Source: a virus. From it: a stretch of 42,269 nt of DNA. Under the pieces are notes generated by a model that did no database searches, was not told the DNA's origin, and saw only the letters and a program-made list of their open reading frames with translations. Below are positions 14,951 to 21,351 of this stretch, in pieces (the first letter of the stretch is position 1; each line of letters starts with the position of its first letter). The DNA lies in IMG/VR virus record IMGVR_UViG_3300030098_004965, positions 1 through 42,269 of that record, one strand, 5' to 3'. A program made the position numbers and the translations under genes.

Positions 14951-15565
14951 ATGAAGAGAAAAAATCGTATTGCCATCTTAGCCGCTGAACACGCAATGAG
15001 CGTGAGCGAGTTGGCTCGACGCGCAGATGTCCAACCGCACAACCTGCGCCGGTACACGCGCCAGGAAGCGCAGCCGCGCCTGGAGCTGGCCGAGAAGATC
15101 GCCGCTGCGCTCGGCGTCACTGTCAACGAGGTGCTAGGCACGCAGATAGAGAACGGCCCGACGCAGGTCGCGCCTGGGCGCAAGCTGCCCGTGTACGGTT
15201 CAGCGCAAGGTGGCGCTGGCTTTGACATAACTGACGTCAGCTCACCCATCGATTTTATGAACTGCCCCACCGACCTAATGAACAGCCCTGACGCGTATGC
15301 GGTCATGGTATCCGGCGAGTCGATGGAGCCGCGCTTCCGCGCAGGCGAGACCCTGCTGGTACAGCCTGGGGTGCCCGTGCGTCCTGGCGACGACATCGTC
15401 ATCCAGCTAGAGCGGGACGACCGCATCGAGGCATTGGTCAAAAGATTTGAGCGGCGCAAAAATGGCGACGTTATATGCTCTCAGTTCAATCCAGAACGCG
15501 AGCTGGAATTCGAATCAGAGACTATCTTAAACATCCACAAAGTAGTCGGCTCCCGCCTTTACTGA
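14951..15565 (+). CDS. LexA/CI-like phage repressor with S24 autocleavage domain
   Basis: The 204-residue protein starts at ATG 14951 behind AGGGAAAAC; upstream extension to 14903 lacks a site. It has an N-terminal helix-turn-helix (about 15-40, 'MSVSELARRADVQPHNLRRY') and a C-terminal S24 peptidase domain with serine in 'SGESMEPRF' (S124), lysine in 'ALVKRFERR' (K164) and a likely Ala-Gly cleavage site 'GGAG' at 89-90. It should maintain lysogeny and be inactivated by RecA-stimulated self-cleavage. It is divergent from the Cro-like gene and flanked by operator candidates. Confidence 0.9.
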   Translation: MKRKNRIAILAAEHAMSVSELARRADVQPHNLRRYTRQEAQPRLELAEKIAAALGVTVNEVLGTQIENGPTQVAPGRKLPVYGSAQGGAGFDITDVSSPIDFMNCPTDLMNSPDAYAVMVSGESMEPRFRAGETLLVQPGVPVRPGDDIVIQLERDDRIEALVKRFERRKNGDVICSQFNPERELEFESETILNIHKVVGSRLY

Positions 15566-15569
15566 TTCT

Positions 15570-15615
15570 AAAACTTACGTTTCGTCATTTTTTGGTTGAT
15601 CTTGTCATCAGATGA
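15570..15615. promoter_or_regulatory. Operator candidate downstream of the repressor
   Basis: AAAACTTACGTT (15570-15581) is the exact reverse complement of AACGTAAGTTTT at 14865-14876, and CATCAGATGA recurs at 15606-15615. They lie 5' of the small plus-strand operon (15654-16235), suggesting that it is under the same control as the Cro promoter. Confidence 0.58.
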
Positions 15616-15638
15616 GAGTAATCGGTCTTTCTTACTTT

Positions 15639-15650
15639 TGAGAGGAGAGA
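15639..15650 (+). promoter_or_regulatory. Shared translation leader TGAGAGGAGAGA (this copy plus six on the minus strand)
   Basis: The same 12 nt occur directly before seven start codons: here (15654) and, on the minus strand, at 14347-14358, 16409-16420, 18331-18342, 18754-18765, 19083-19094 and 19439-19450. A 9-nt match precedes 38430. It contains the Shine-Dalgarno GGAG in a fixed purine context and is not found before virion genes. It helps decide the starts of small genes. Confidence 0.8.
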
Positions 15651-15653
15651 TCG

Positions 15654-15752
15654 ATGATCCAAGGTTTTCTGGAATGCTTAGCCCTAGCCTTTTTGGTTGC
15701 GGGGCTTTTTGTTGTGTACATTTTTTTGGCCTCTATGCCGGAGTTGCTTTGA
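15654..15752 (+). CDS. Single-span membrane microprotein (32 aa)
   Basis: ATG 15654 follows a perfect TGAGAGGAGAGA leader (15639-15650) at good spacing. The product MIQGFLECLALAFLVAGLFV, then VYIFLASMPELL, is one transmembrane helix. Its TGA overlaps the next ATG (TGATG), so the two are translationally coupled. The leader shared with confirmed phage genes is strong support. Function unknown; phages often encode such peptides for exclusion or lysis timing. Confidence 0.65.
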   Translation: MIQGFLECLALAFLVAGLFVVYIFLASMPELL

Positions 15753-15940
15753 TGACTGCCGGTGTTTTAGTCAGCCTTAAAGAGGCAGCAGAGCTGCTCT
15801 GGGGTAACCAGAACCGCACAAGCCGCAACCGCACGGTCGAGCTGCTCAAGTGCAACAACGTCCACATATTTAAGGATGGGAAAAAGTTTTACATCCGGCG
15901 CGCGGATCTCAAACAGTTTGAGAGAGCAGAAGATGAGTGA
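15752..15940 (+). CDS. Excisionase-like / small DNA-binding protein (62 aa)
   Basis: The product (MTAGVLVSLKEAAELLWGNQ...) has a winged-helix DNA-binding pattern of the MerR/Xis kind: 'SLKEAAELLW' helix, 'RTVELLKCNNVHIFKDGKKFYIRRADL' strand-wing region. Size and basic charge suit an excisionase or transcription factor. ATG 15752 overlaps the previous TGA; the longer reading from 15596 ignores the leader. It lies in the lysogeny region, with the integrase nearby on the other strand. Confidence 0.65.
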   Translation: MTAGVLVSLKEAAELLWGNQNRTSRNRTVELLKCNNVHIFKDGKKFYIRRADLKQFERAEDE

Positions 15941-16235
15941 ATGCGCAAAGTGCGGCGGCAATCACTTTATCCGCGTGGGCGACTCGACCGAGCTGTGTGA
16001 TGAATGCGGCACGCCCGACTATGACCCGATCACACGCCCAAGGCATTACGTCAATCGAGGCGGCATCGAGCCAATTGATTTCATCATGTCTAACGAGCTG
16101 GGGTATTGTGAGGGTAACGTCGTTAAATACATAAGTCGGTATCAGGACAAGGGCGGCGTTGTCGATCTGAACAAAGCGCGCCAATACATCGACTTTCTCA
16201 TCCAAGCCGAACTCAAAAAAGAAACGCCCCTTTAA
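15933..16235 (+). CDS. DUF3310 family protein with N-terminal zinc ribbon
   Basis: The 100-residue protein starts at ATG 15933, overlapping the previous gene by 8 nt. It begins MSECAKCGGNHFIRVGD and has a second CxxC ('LCDECGTP'), then the DUF3310 (SaV-like) region: 'PRHYVNRGGIEPIDFIMS', 'YCEGNVVKYISRYQDKGG', 'DLNKARQYIDFLI'. DUF3310 proteins are frequent in phages and related to nucleotide kinases; function here is unknown. The stop lies in the loop of the bidirectional terminator 16222-16245. Confidence 0.85.
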   Translation: MSECAKCGGNHFIRVGDSTELCDECGTPDYDPITRPRHYVNRGGIEPIDFIMSNELGYCEGNVVKYISRYQDKGGVVDLNKARQYIDFLIQAELKKETPL

Positions 16236-16245
16236 CGGGGCGTTT
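16222..16245. terminator. Bidirectional intrinsic terminator
   Basis: AAACGCCCC (16222-16230) pairs with GGGGCGTTT (16237-16245) around loop TTTAAC, with T-rich sequence on the plus side. It sits between the convergent DUF3310 gene (plus) and the 57-residue gene (minus), whose stop codons both fall in or near the loop. Confidence 0.85.
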
Positions 16246-16405
16246 TAATTTGGCTGCTGAGCGAATCTCGTAACAAATCTAAAATGTGTTCACACGCTGG
16301 ATAATCTGCATCGAGCCGCTGGATACTAATTAACTCGTCGTACAAGTCCATTAAGTCTAATTTGTTTTGAGATACCTCTCGCAAAAATTTGTTTGTTATT
16401 TGCAT
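16232..16405 (-). CDS. Small acidic helical protein (57 aa)
   Basis: ATG 16405 follows a perfect TGAGAGGAGAGA leader on the minus strand (16409-16420). The product (MQITNKFLREVSQNKLDLMD...) is helical and acidic, with cysteine in 'YPACEHILDLLRD'. Its last codons run into the terminator hairpin. Not recognised. It is too short for most gene finders, but the leader supports it. Confidence 0.6.
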   Translation of the reverse strand: MQITNKFLREVSQNKLDLMDLYDELISIQRLDADYPACEHILDLLRDSLSSQIKTPR

Positions 16406-16465
16406 TGGTCTCTCCTCTCACGATCAAGAGACCACAAAGCGTTTTTTAAAAAAACTACAAATATT

Positions 16466-16503
16466 ATCAATAATATTTATCAATAATATTTATCAATAAA
16501 TTT
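16466..16503. repeat. Three tandem 13-bp AT-rich repeats
   Basis: ATCAATAATATTT occurs at 16466-16478 and 16479-16491, followed by a degenerate third copy from 16492 (ATCAATAAATTT). The tract lies between two minus-strand genes, in the most AT-rich part of the window. It could be a promoter/UP element, a binding array for a nearby regulator, or an easily melted replication element. Confidence 0.65.
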
Positions 16504-16508
16504 TATAA

Positions 16509-17138
16509 CTACTTTTGGCTAAGCTGTTGATCTTGTTGCATTGACGTTTCAATTTTTTGCAACACTCTCTCAAAAAAACCTTCGCCAGCCGCTTCAATTT
16601 CTTCTCGCATCTCTGGCAAATTGGCTTCTTTGATGAAGTCAAACATCAAAAATGCACAGTGTTCCAACCAGCTTTTCATCATTTCAGTGGTTAAAAACAG
16701 CATTTTGACGCGCTGATCCTGTCTCCAAAATGTTTCCACTACATACCCCGCATCCACCGATTCTGCGATAATGCTACGAGCGCTCGGCTCAGAGATACCC
16801 ATGCGTTTCATCTCCCGAATGGCATCCTGATGCTTGGTGCCGACTTGGTCAGATTGTCGAAACAAAACACTGTCGGTGAGCGTCTTCAGCATTATGTAGT
16901 AGTAGATTTGATGCGCGGGTGATTTCGTAAAAAATTTTCCGCTGGTGTTGAGATCTCGGGCCAAATACTCAAGAAAAAATTGAGACCAGCTAAAAGCGTA
17001 TCTTAGGGCCAACGAAATCTCCTCGTCTTCAAAGCACAATTTTGCAAAAGCTGGGTAGGCTTCGCGCCAGCGAGACGTAGTTTTCTGTGGCGCGTTTCTA
17101 TTTTCAAAAAAAACAATTTTTTTAATGTTGTCTGTCAT
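16509..17138 (-). CDS. Winged-helix accessory protein downstream of integrase (209 aa)
   Basis: The product (MTDNIKKIVFFENRNAPQKT...) has a helical N-terminal part and a MarR-like winged helix at about 110-160 ('MGISEPSARSIIAESVDAGYVVETFWRQDQRVKMLFLT'). The C terminus is glutamine-rich. It starts 1 nt after the integrase stop, with GGGGGGA upstream. Base composition is clearly AT-richer than most of the phage, suggesting recent transfer. A transcription regulator or lysogenic-conversion gene fits; no exact family recognised. Confidence 0.6.
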   Translation of the reverse strand: MTDNIKKIVFFENRNAPQKTTSRWREAYPAFAKLCFEDEEISLALRYAFSWSQFFLEYLARDLNTSGKFFTKSPAHQIYYYIMLKTLTDSVLFRQSDQVGTKHQDAIREMKRMGISEPSARSIIAESVDAGYVVETFWRQDQRVKMLFLTTEMMKSWLEHCAFLMFDFIKEANLPEMREEIEAAGEGFFERVLQKIETSMQQDQQLSQK

Positions 17139-17139
17139 C

Positions 17140-18327
17140 TTACATTCCCCCCATTAATGTTGATATTTGATCTCCTAGCTCACTATCGTCCTGCAACTGA
17201 TCAAACCAGTGACCATACTGTCTCAGCGTGAACGAAAAATCGTGATGGCCCATTGCCCGACAAACCTTTTGCGCTGAAGTATTAAATTTAAAAATTACCG
17301 TTGAGGCATAGAAGTGGCGAAAATCATGCCATCGTATGTTATCTACTCCAGCACTCTTGCAAGCTCTGCGCAAGCCATGCCGCCGCCACGTTTCTGTGCT
17401 GGCGTAATCACCAAACCGCGTCGGGAAAACTAAATTATGTTTTTGACGTTCAATCGGTGACTGATTGACTTGCCATTTTTTCAGCAGCAACGCGAGTTTA
17501 GTCGGCAAATCAACCTTGCGCCTTCCGCGCGTGCTTTTTGGACAACCAATCAATCCAGTTTTTTTCTTAGCCTTATCGACGTTGATTTTCTTGCGCTCAA
17601 AATCGATGTCGTCCCAAGTAAGGGCGATTTGTTCACCCGCTCGCAAACCGGTGTATGCAGCGAAAATCATAGCAAGTCTGTAGCGCTCTGGTGCATGCTC
17701 AAGAACTTTGGCAATAACCTCATCGAGGTCGTTAAGCCTCTCAGTGTGAGAGACCGTGTTACCGTGAAATGGCATTTTGCCATTTTTAAAAGCGCACGGG
17801 TTTTGCTTAATTTGATCACAAGCAACCGCGTAGTCGAAGAGCTGCTTAAAATAGGTCCACTTTCGTTTGACCGTCGCCTTGGCACCCAACGCCGCTATCT
17901 TTTGCACGATGTCGGACATGATCACGCCGCGCTGCACGTCTCCAATTTTTACATCGCGCAGCTTGACACCGTCATGCTTGAACTCACCGATCTGACGTAG
18001 CGCGCACGCCTTTTCTCTCACCTCAACCATTGACAGGTCTCCAATGCTCGGCAGCGTGCGACTGGTCTCGTACTCAATAAACTTGTGACAGAAGGTTCCA
18101 GGTTCGTCCGGTGATCCAAACAGCGGTGTGTCGTTGCGGTCGGTCCACTGTTTTTTCTCAGCAGCTTGCTCCTGACACATTTGTATAAACGCCTCCGCAG
18201 CTCGACGCCCTGCTTGCGTGTTTGGAAACCACTTTGTCTTCTGGCCTTCGACAAGCTGCAGCTCTGGGCCGCTTACACAAAGCGCACGGTTCTTTGATCT
18301 CGATGGGTAGGTTCTCATTGATAACAT
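17140..18327 (-). CDS. int: Tyrosine integrase
   Basis: The 395-residue recombinase has the catalytic set of phage integrases: Arg229 in 'YTGLRAGEQIALTW', His334-x-x-Arg337 in 'WHDFRHFYAS', His361 in 'AMGHHDF' and nucleophile Tyr371 in 'LRQYGHWF'. The N-terminal arm-binding and core-binding domains precede (about 75-190). Start ATG 18327 follows the TGAGAGGAGAGA leader. It should recombine attP (19629-19677) with the 3' end of a host tRNA-Glu gene. Three small genes lie between it and attP. Confidence 0.93.
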   Translation of the reverse strand: MLSMRTYPSRSKNRALCVSGPELQLVEGQKTKWFPNTQAGRRAAEAFIQMCQEQAAEKKQWTDRNDTPLFGSPDEPGTFCHKFIEYETSRTLPSIGDLSMVEVREKACALRQIGEFKHDGVKLRDVKIGDVQRGVIMSDIVQKIAALGAKATVKRKWTYFKQLFDYAVACDQIKQNPCAFKNGKMPFHGNTVSHTERLNDLDEVIAKVLEHAPERYRLAMIFAAYTGLRAGEQIALTWDDIDFERKKINVDKAKKKTGLIGCPKSTRGRRKVDLPTKLALLLKKWQVNQSPIERQKHNLVFPTRFGDYASTETWRRHGLRRACKSAGVDNIRWHDFRHFYASTVIFKFNTSAQKVCRAMGHHDFSFTLRQYGHWFDQLQDDSELGDQISTLMGGM

Positions 18328-18339
18328 TTGTCTCTCCTC

Positions 18340-18747
18340 TCAGTTTGCCGCGTATTGGCGTGGGCTTGCCTTATGGATTTCACCGGCTTGCATCAGCCGA
18401 CGTAGTGCAATCTTGATCAGGTTGTCCTCGATGCCCAACGCCTTGCGGAGCTGACCAAAGGTGACGTGCCCGTCGTGGATCGCTCCGCGCACCTGCGCGA
18501 CCGCCGCCTTTTTGGCAGCGCTGCGTGCCTTGCTCGCCTCGCGAGCTGCGCGACGCTCGGCCAGACCGGCTGCTTCTGCCTTCTGCTTGTCGAATGCGCG
18601 CCGCCGCTTGGCTGCGACACGGTCACGCTCGCGCTGGCGGTCCCGGTCCAGAGCGCGCCAGCTCTCCGCGTGCTGTTCCCAGCGTTCCGGCGTCCACAAT
18701 TTCCTGTTCAAAAAATCGGGAATCTGTAGTAGATCTTGTGTCGTCAT
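18340..18747 (-). CDS. Basic coiled-coil protein with C-terminal winged helix
   Basis: The 135-residue protein has an N-terminal 'LLQIPDFLNRKLWTPERW', a long Arg/Ala-rich helix (about 35-90; repeated RRAA, KRRR) and a C-terminal winged-helix-like part 'TFGQLRKALGIEDNLIKIALRRLMQAGEIHK'. It probably binds nucleic acid; a transcription regulator of the lysogeny block is plausible. ATG 18747 has the conserved leader (18754-18765). Just upstream of the leader is a GC-rich hairpin. Confidence 0.6.
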   Translation of the reverse strand: MTTQDLLQIPDFLNRKLWTPERWEQHAESWRALDRDRQRERDRVAAKRRRAFDKQKAEAAGLAERRAAREASKARSAAKKAAVAQVRGAIHDGHVTFGQLRKALGIEDNLIKIALRRLMQAGEIHKASPRQYAAN

Positions 18748-18786
18748 CTTTTGTCTCTCCTCTCAAAGGTTGATAATTGGTGGCAC

Positions 18787-18816
18787 GCCCCGGCCGAGTT
18801 CACGCTCGACCGGGGC
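18787..18816 (-). terminator. GC-rich hairpin between cassette genes
   Basis: GCCCCGGCCGAG (18787-18798) pairs with CTCGACCGGGGC (18805-18816) apart from one G-T-type position. It has no long T run on the minus strand, so it may act as an attenuator or RNA processing/stability element between the 84-residue and 135-residue genes. Confidence 0.55.
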
Positions 18817-18824
18817 ACTTTCGT

Positions 18825-19079
18825 TTAAGCTGCTAGATCTAAGTGCGTGCCCAGCAGCCGCTGCAGTGAGACCAGCTCACGCCGGTCGAGGTACAACTGC
18901 ATGGCAGCTCCGGCGACCAGACGCTTAGCGCGCGCCGGATCTCCAAAGTGCGAACAGTTACGGTCCTGCAGCTCAGTCCATTCCGCGTGAGCTGCATCGG
19001 CTTGCTCGACCGTCGCGGCCGACGCCTCGATGGCGGCGACCACTTCGACAATGCGAGCTGTTAAGTCTTGTGGGTTCAT
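18825..19079 (-). CDS. Small helical protein of the lysogeny block (84 aa)
   Basis: The product (MNPQDLTARIVEVVAAIEAS...) is mostly helical, with a 'CSHFGDPARAKRLVAGA' turn and a leucine-rich C terminus. ATG 19079 has the conserved TGAGAGGAGAGA leader (19083-19094). It is followed and preceded by GC-rich hairpins, like its neighbours. Not recognised. Confidence 0.6.
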   Translation of the reverse strand: MNPQDLTARIVEVVAAIEASAATVEQADAAHAEWTELQDRNCSHFGDPARAKRLVAGAAMQLYLDRRELVSLQRLLGTHLDLAA

Positions 19080-19111
19080 TGGTCTCTCCTCTCAATAGTT
19101 GACACCCCAAA

Positions 19112-19140
19112 AGCCCCTGCGAATTTAATCGCCAGGGGCT
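19112..19140 (-). terminator. Hairpin with short T run between cassette genes
   Basis: AGCCCCTG (19112-19119) pairs with CAGGGGCT (19133-19140); inner bases extend the stem. On the minus strand it is followed by TTTTGGGG. It lies between the 90-residue and 84-residue genes and could be a partial terminator. Confidence 0.6.
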
Positions 19141-19161
19141 GGTGGGAAATGCAGGATCTGT

Positions 19162-19434
19162 TTAGCTCTTATCCGGTGTCTCGGTGTCGAGCGCATTTTT
19201 GGTCTGCATGATTGCAAAAGTATTCTGGCGGCATGTGGGGCTGGTTGCCTCGTTTTTAAATTCGATCTCCTCTAGTTCGTTCAGCACTTCCAGCGCGTAG
19301 TCCGAATTGAGGAAACCGTAGTCTGCTTTTAAACCTTCAACGATTAAGTCAGAATCGCTGCGGCTTGTGGCGCGGTAGCCAGCCTCGTAAAGAGTTGCGG
19401 CATATTCGGCGGGGGTTTGAATTGGGTTGGTCAT
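19162..19434 (-). CDS. Small acidic protein, first gene of the integrase block (90 aa)
   Basis: ATG 19434 (MTNPIQTPAEYAATLYEAGY...) follows the TGAGAGGAGAGA leader (19439-19450); the longer frame to 19515 runs back through the promoter and is rejected. The protein is acidic and helical, with 'FLNSDYALEVLNELEEIEF'. It is the first gene after the promoter candidate at 19483-19511. Not recognised. Confidence 0.62.
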   Translation of the reverse strand: MTNPIQTPAEYAATLYEAGYRATSRSDSDLIVEGLKADYGFLNSDYALEVLNELEEIEFKNEATSPTCRQNTFAIMQTKNALDTETPDKS

Positions 19435-19482
19435 TTTGTCTCTCCTCTCAAAAAAGCGGCAACAGCGCCGCCGACAAGTAAG

Positions 19483-19511
19483 ATAATAGTAATTTATACT
19501 TACTATTGCAA
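19483..19511 (-). promoter_or_regulatory. Promoter with perfect operator-like palindrome for the integrase block
   Basis: On the minus strand TTGCAA (19506-19511), 17 bp and TATTAT (19483-19488) form a sigma70-like promoter. Its spacer carries a perfect inverted repeat, ATAGTAA (19486-19492) and TTACTAT (19500-19506). A dimeric regulator bound there would cover the promoter, so the leftward block including int is probably regulated. Confidence 0.6.
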
Positions 19512-19523
19512 ACAAAAAGGTAC

Positions 19524-19863
19524 GCCAGATTCTTTGCAGACTCGCGAATCTGCGCGAGTTTACAGACTCGCAACAGACTCCGCTGCTTGAGGAGAGAGGT
19601 AAAAACCGGCTAAGTCATTGAAAATAAATGGTGACCCCTACGGGATTCGAACCCGTGTTGCCAGAATGAAAATCTGACTTTCACCATATGGGGCGTTTTG
19701 ATATTCCCCAATATTTTCAACAAGTTAGCTGTTTTCACTGGCGTCACCCACCAAAAACAACGTGGTTATTTCCTACTAAAAAAAACCAATTCAGTCAACA
19801 AGGCACCAAAACCTCGGAGACCGTTTACAGACTCATCGCAGACCCGTCTGCAAAGAATCTGGC
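19524..19863. other. attP: attP: 3' half of tRNA-Glu(UUC) flanked by integrase arm-type repeats
   Basis: Bases 19629-19677 on the minus strand are the anticodon arm (loop TTTTCAT, anticodon TTC), variable loop, T arm and acceptor end with CCA of a tRNA-Glu. The 5' half and D arm are absent, so it is an integration core, not a gene. It is flanked by a perfect 18-bp inverted repeat (GCCAGATTCTTTGCAGAC at 19524-19541; its complement at 19846-19863) and by direct repeats of GTTTACAGACTC (19558-19569, 19823-19834) with more CAGACTC copies. These are typical integrase arm sites. The 433 bases 19435-19867 hold no gene. Confidence 0.85.
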
Positions 19864-19867
19864 AACA

Positions 19868-20254
19868 TCAGTCGTGGTCGGTGATTGAGACCGTACCGTC
19901 GGCTGCGACGTAGGCAATTTTAACGCCGAGTCGCTTCTGCAACGCAGTTCTTGTTCGATAGATTCGCGAGGGGGAAATTCGACCTTTGTTGACACGCATG
20001 TTGTCTGCCTTGCTATCAAGCAGCAAGACCTCGCCGTCTTGACCGACGGCGACTAGGTCGATGGGGGAGTCGTGATTGATCACCGGAGAAAATGCCCAGT
20101 ACTGGTTTTTGATCAACCACTGGGCGAGGCGCAGCTCGCAGAGCGCGCCGATAAATCTGCGTTCATCCGCGAAGTCTTTGGGCAAGTCTTTCGGCCCTCT
20201 GGCCGACTTGTTTCGCCCAGCGAGAGTCGAGGGCTTCGGCAGCGGCGAGGTCAT
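19868..20254 (-). CDS. PD-(D/E)XK-like endonuclease
   Basis: The 128-residue protein has an N-terminal basic/flexible part and a nuclease-like core: 'IGALCELRLAQWLIKNQYWAFSP' (glutamate helix), 'HDSPIDLVAVGQDGEVLLLDSKADN' (D ... D/E-x-K) and a following helix. This pattern is shared by many phage and PD-(D/E)XK nucleases of the VRR/restriction type. It overlaps the lysozyme 3' end by 92 nt. A role in DNA processing or host DNA attack is possible. ATG 20254 follows AGGA closely. Confidence 0.6.
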   Translation of the reverse strand: MTSPLPKPSTLAGRNKSARGPKDLPKDFADERRFIGALCELRLAQWLIKNQYWAFSPVINHDSPIDLVAVGQDGEVLLLDSKADNMRVNKGRISPSRIYRTRTALQKRLGVKIAYVAADGTVSITDHD

Positions 20255-20588
20255 AGTCCTGCTCTTCCAGCGCCGCTATCATGTTTTGAAATTTGGCAAG
20301 GTTACCTGGACCCATATTAAACGCCATCTCGGTCAAGACGTCGCGACGGCGTTGGCTCAGCCAGCTCCACACCTCAGAGCCGACCACGCGCTCGGCCGCT
20401 TCCTCGAACCGCTCGATGTCGTTGGTAAGTAAATACTCTGCTTCCTCTTCAGTGATACCTGCGCCAGGAACGTCAGGGTCAATACAGCGTCCAAAGCCCA
20501 ATGTGAGCTTGTCCAAACTGCATCTATATCCGGTTCGGCTGAACCCTTCTCCTAGCTTAATCGAGTCGATAAGTTCCTGGGTAATCAT
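20163..20588 (-). CDS. Endolysin, T4-type lysozyme (GH24)
   Basis: The 141-residue protein starts at ATG 20588 (MITQELIDSIKLGEGFSRTG), overlapping the holin stop. Catalytic Glu14 lies in 'KLGEGF', followed by 'YRCSLDKLTLGFG' with the threonine of the GH24 triad, and C-terminal 'MAFNMGPGNLAKFQNMI'. No signal peptide, so it needs the holin to reach the peptidoglycan. Family length is normal. Confidence 0.92.
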   Translation of the reverse strand: MITQELIDSIKLGEGFSRTGYRCSLDKLTLGFGRCIDPDVPGAGITEEEAEYLLTNDIERFEEAAERVVGSEVWSWLSQRRRDVLTEMAFNMGPGNLAKFQNMIAALEEQDYDLAAAEALDSRWAKQVGQRAERLAQRLRG

Positions 20589-21001
20589 CGCTTCAACTTC
20601 TTCGCTACTTTCTCGCCGCTGCGGCCGACGATATACCCACCCACGCCCACGGTAAGCAGGGTCCATAATTCGTCCGGTAAATCTATAGCCAGCGGAATGA
20701 TGTTGCCGGTGGACAATTGCACACCCAACTCAATTAGCGGGGCAAACAAAAAATTCCAGGCGACTATGGCTGTGATGACCAGCATTAGTATTGGTCGCCA
20801 CGTTGCCGTAATAAAATGCTCTGACTTAGCTTCAGCTACCACAACAGATGCCGCCGCCTTCTCAATGGCCGCTGTGTTTTGCAGCACTGCCATATTTAGT
20901 TCGCGCTCTATCTCTTGCGCTTTGTTTTTGTCAGCAGGTAAGACTCTACCCACCACGTCTTTAACGATGGGGCCAAGTACTGGAAGCAATGCACCTATCA
21001 T
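20585..21001 (-). CDS. Holin (3-TM type)
   Basis: The 138-residue protein (MIGALLPVLGPIVKDVVGRVL...) has an N-terminal hydrophobic/amphipathic segment, a charged middle and two membrane helices ('ATWRPILMLVITAIVAWNFLFAPL', 'ELWTLLTVGVGGYIVGRS') with a lysine-rich tail, matching the 3TM holin family of phages and gene transfer agents. It overlaps endolysin (4 nt) and the upstream coiled-coil gene (4 nt) as a lysis operon. Confidence 0.88.
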   Translation of the reverse strand: MIGALLPVLGPIVKDVVGRVLPADKNKAQEIERELNMAVLQNTAAIEKAAASVVVAEAKSEHFITATWRPILMLVITAIVAWNFLFAPLIELGVQLSTGNIIPLAIDLPDELWTLLTVGVGGYIVGRSGEKVAKKLKR

Positions 21002-21351
21002 GTTGAATCCTTTACGCTGGGATGTGAGCCATTATGCATCGAGTGGATTCGGGCGATATCAGCAGTATTCTGCTGAGTCACACTTTCGAGCCGAGCCATC
21101 GCCATATGATCCCTACGCAAATTCTCTGGACTTGCCATCCCCGACAAAATTGAGACTCGTTGCGCCTGGGTCTCGATCTGTGTCGTCGCTCGATCAGCTC
21201 GCGAGTCTAAATCGCGCACCCGAGATTCGAGGTCTTTAATTTGGTCGAGTGCTTGCTTGATGTTTGCTTTGGCTACGGCAGCTCCACCAAACACTGAGGC
21301 CGCTACGCCGAGCAGGGTAATGATTAACTTTAGATCGACTTGGCCGTCCAT
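20998..21351 (-). CDS. Membrane-anchored coiled-coil lysis protein (possible inner spanin)
   Basis: The 117-residue protein has one N-terminal membrane helix ('LKLIITLLGVAASVFGGAAV') and a long coiled coil ('IKQALDQIKDLESRVRDLDSRADRATTQIETQ'), the layout of an inner-membrane spanin subunit or holin partner. It sits directly before the holin with an ATGA overlap. No obvious outer-membrane lipoprotein partner with a lipobox is seen nearby, so the spanin role is tentative. Confidence 0.6.
   Translation of the reverse strand: MDGQVDLKLIITLLGVAASVFGGAAVAKANIKQALDQIKDLESRVRDLDSRADRATTQIETQAQRVSILSGMASPENLRRDHMAMARLESVTQQNTADIARIHSMHNGSHPSVKDST

Noticed and set aside
14827-15459. Long minus-strand frame opposite the repressor
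   Set aside because: It is antisense to a gene with clear HTH and S24 motifs, has no recognisable protein features, and has no ribosome-binding site.
15596-15940. A 114-residue reading of the Xis-like gene
   Set aside because: The upstream part is out of keeping with the family, while the conserved leader and TGATG coupling show a separate microprotein followed by a start at 15752.
17470-18000. Plus-strand frame opposite the integrase
   Set aside because: It is antisense to the catalytic domain of int; low-complexity translation and no start signals.
19629-19703. A complete tRNA gene
   Set aside because: Only the anticodon arm, T arm and acceptor 3' side are present. There is no D arm or pairing 5' acceptor strand, so it is an attachment core.
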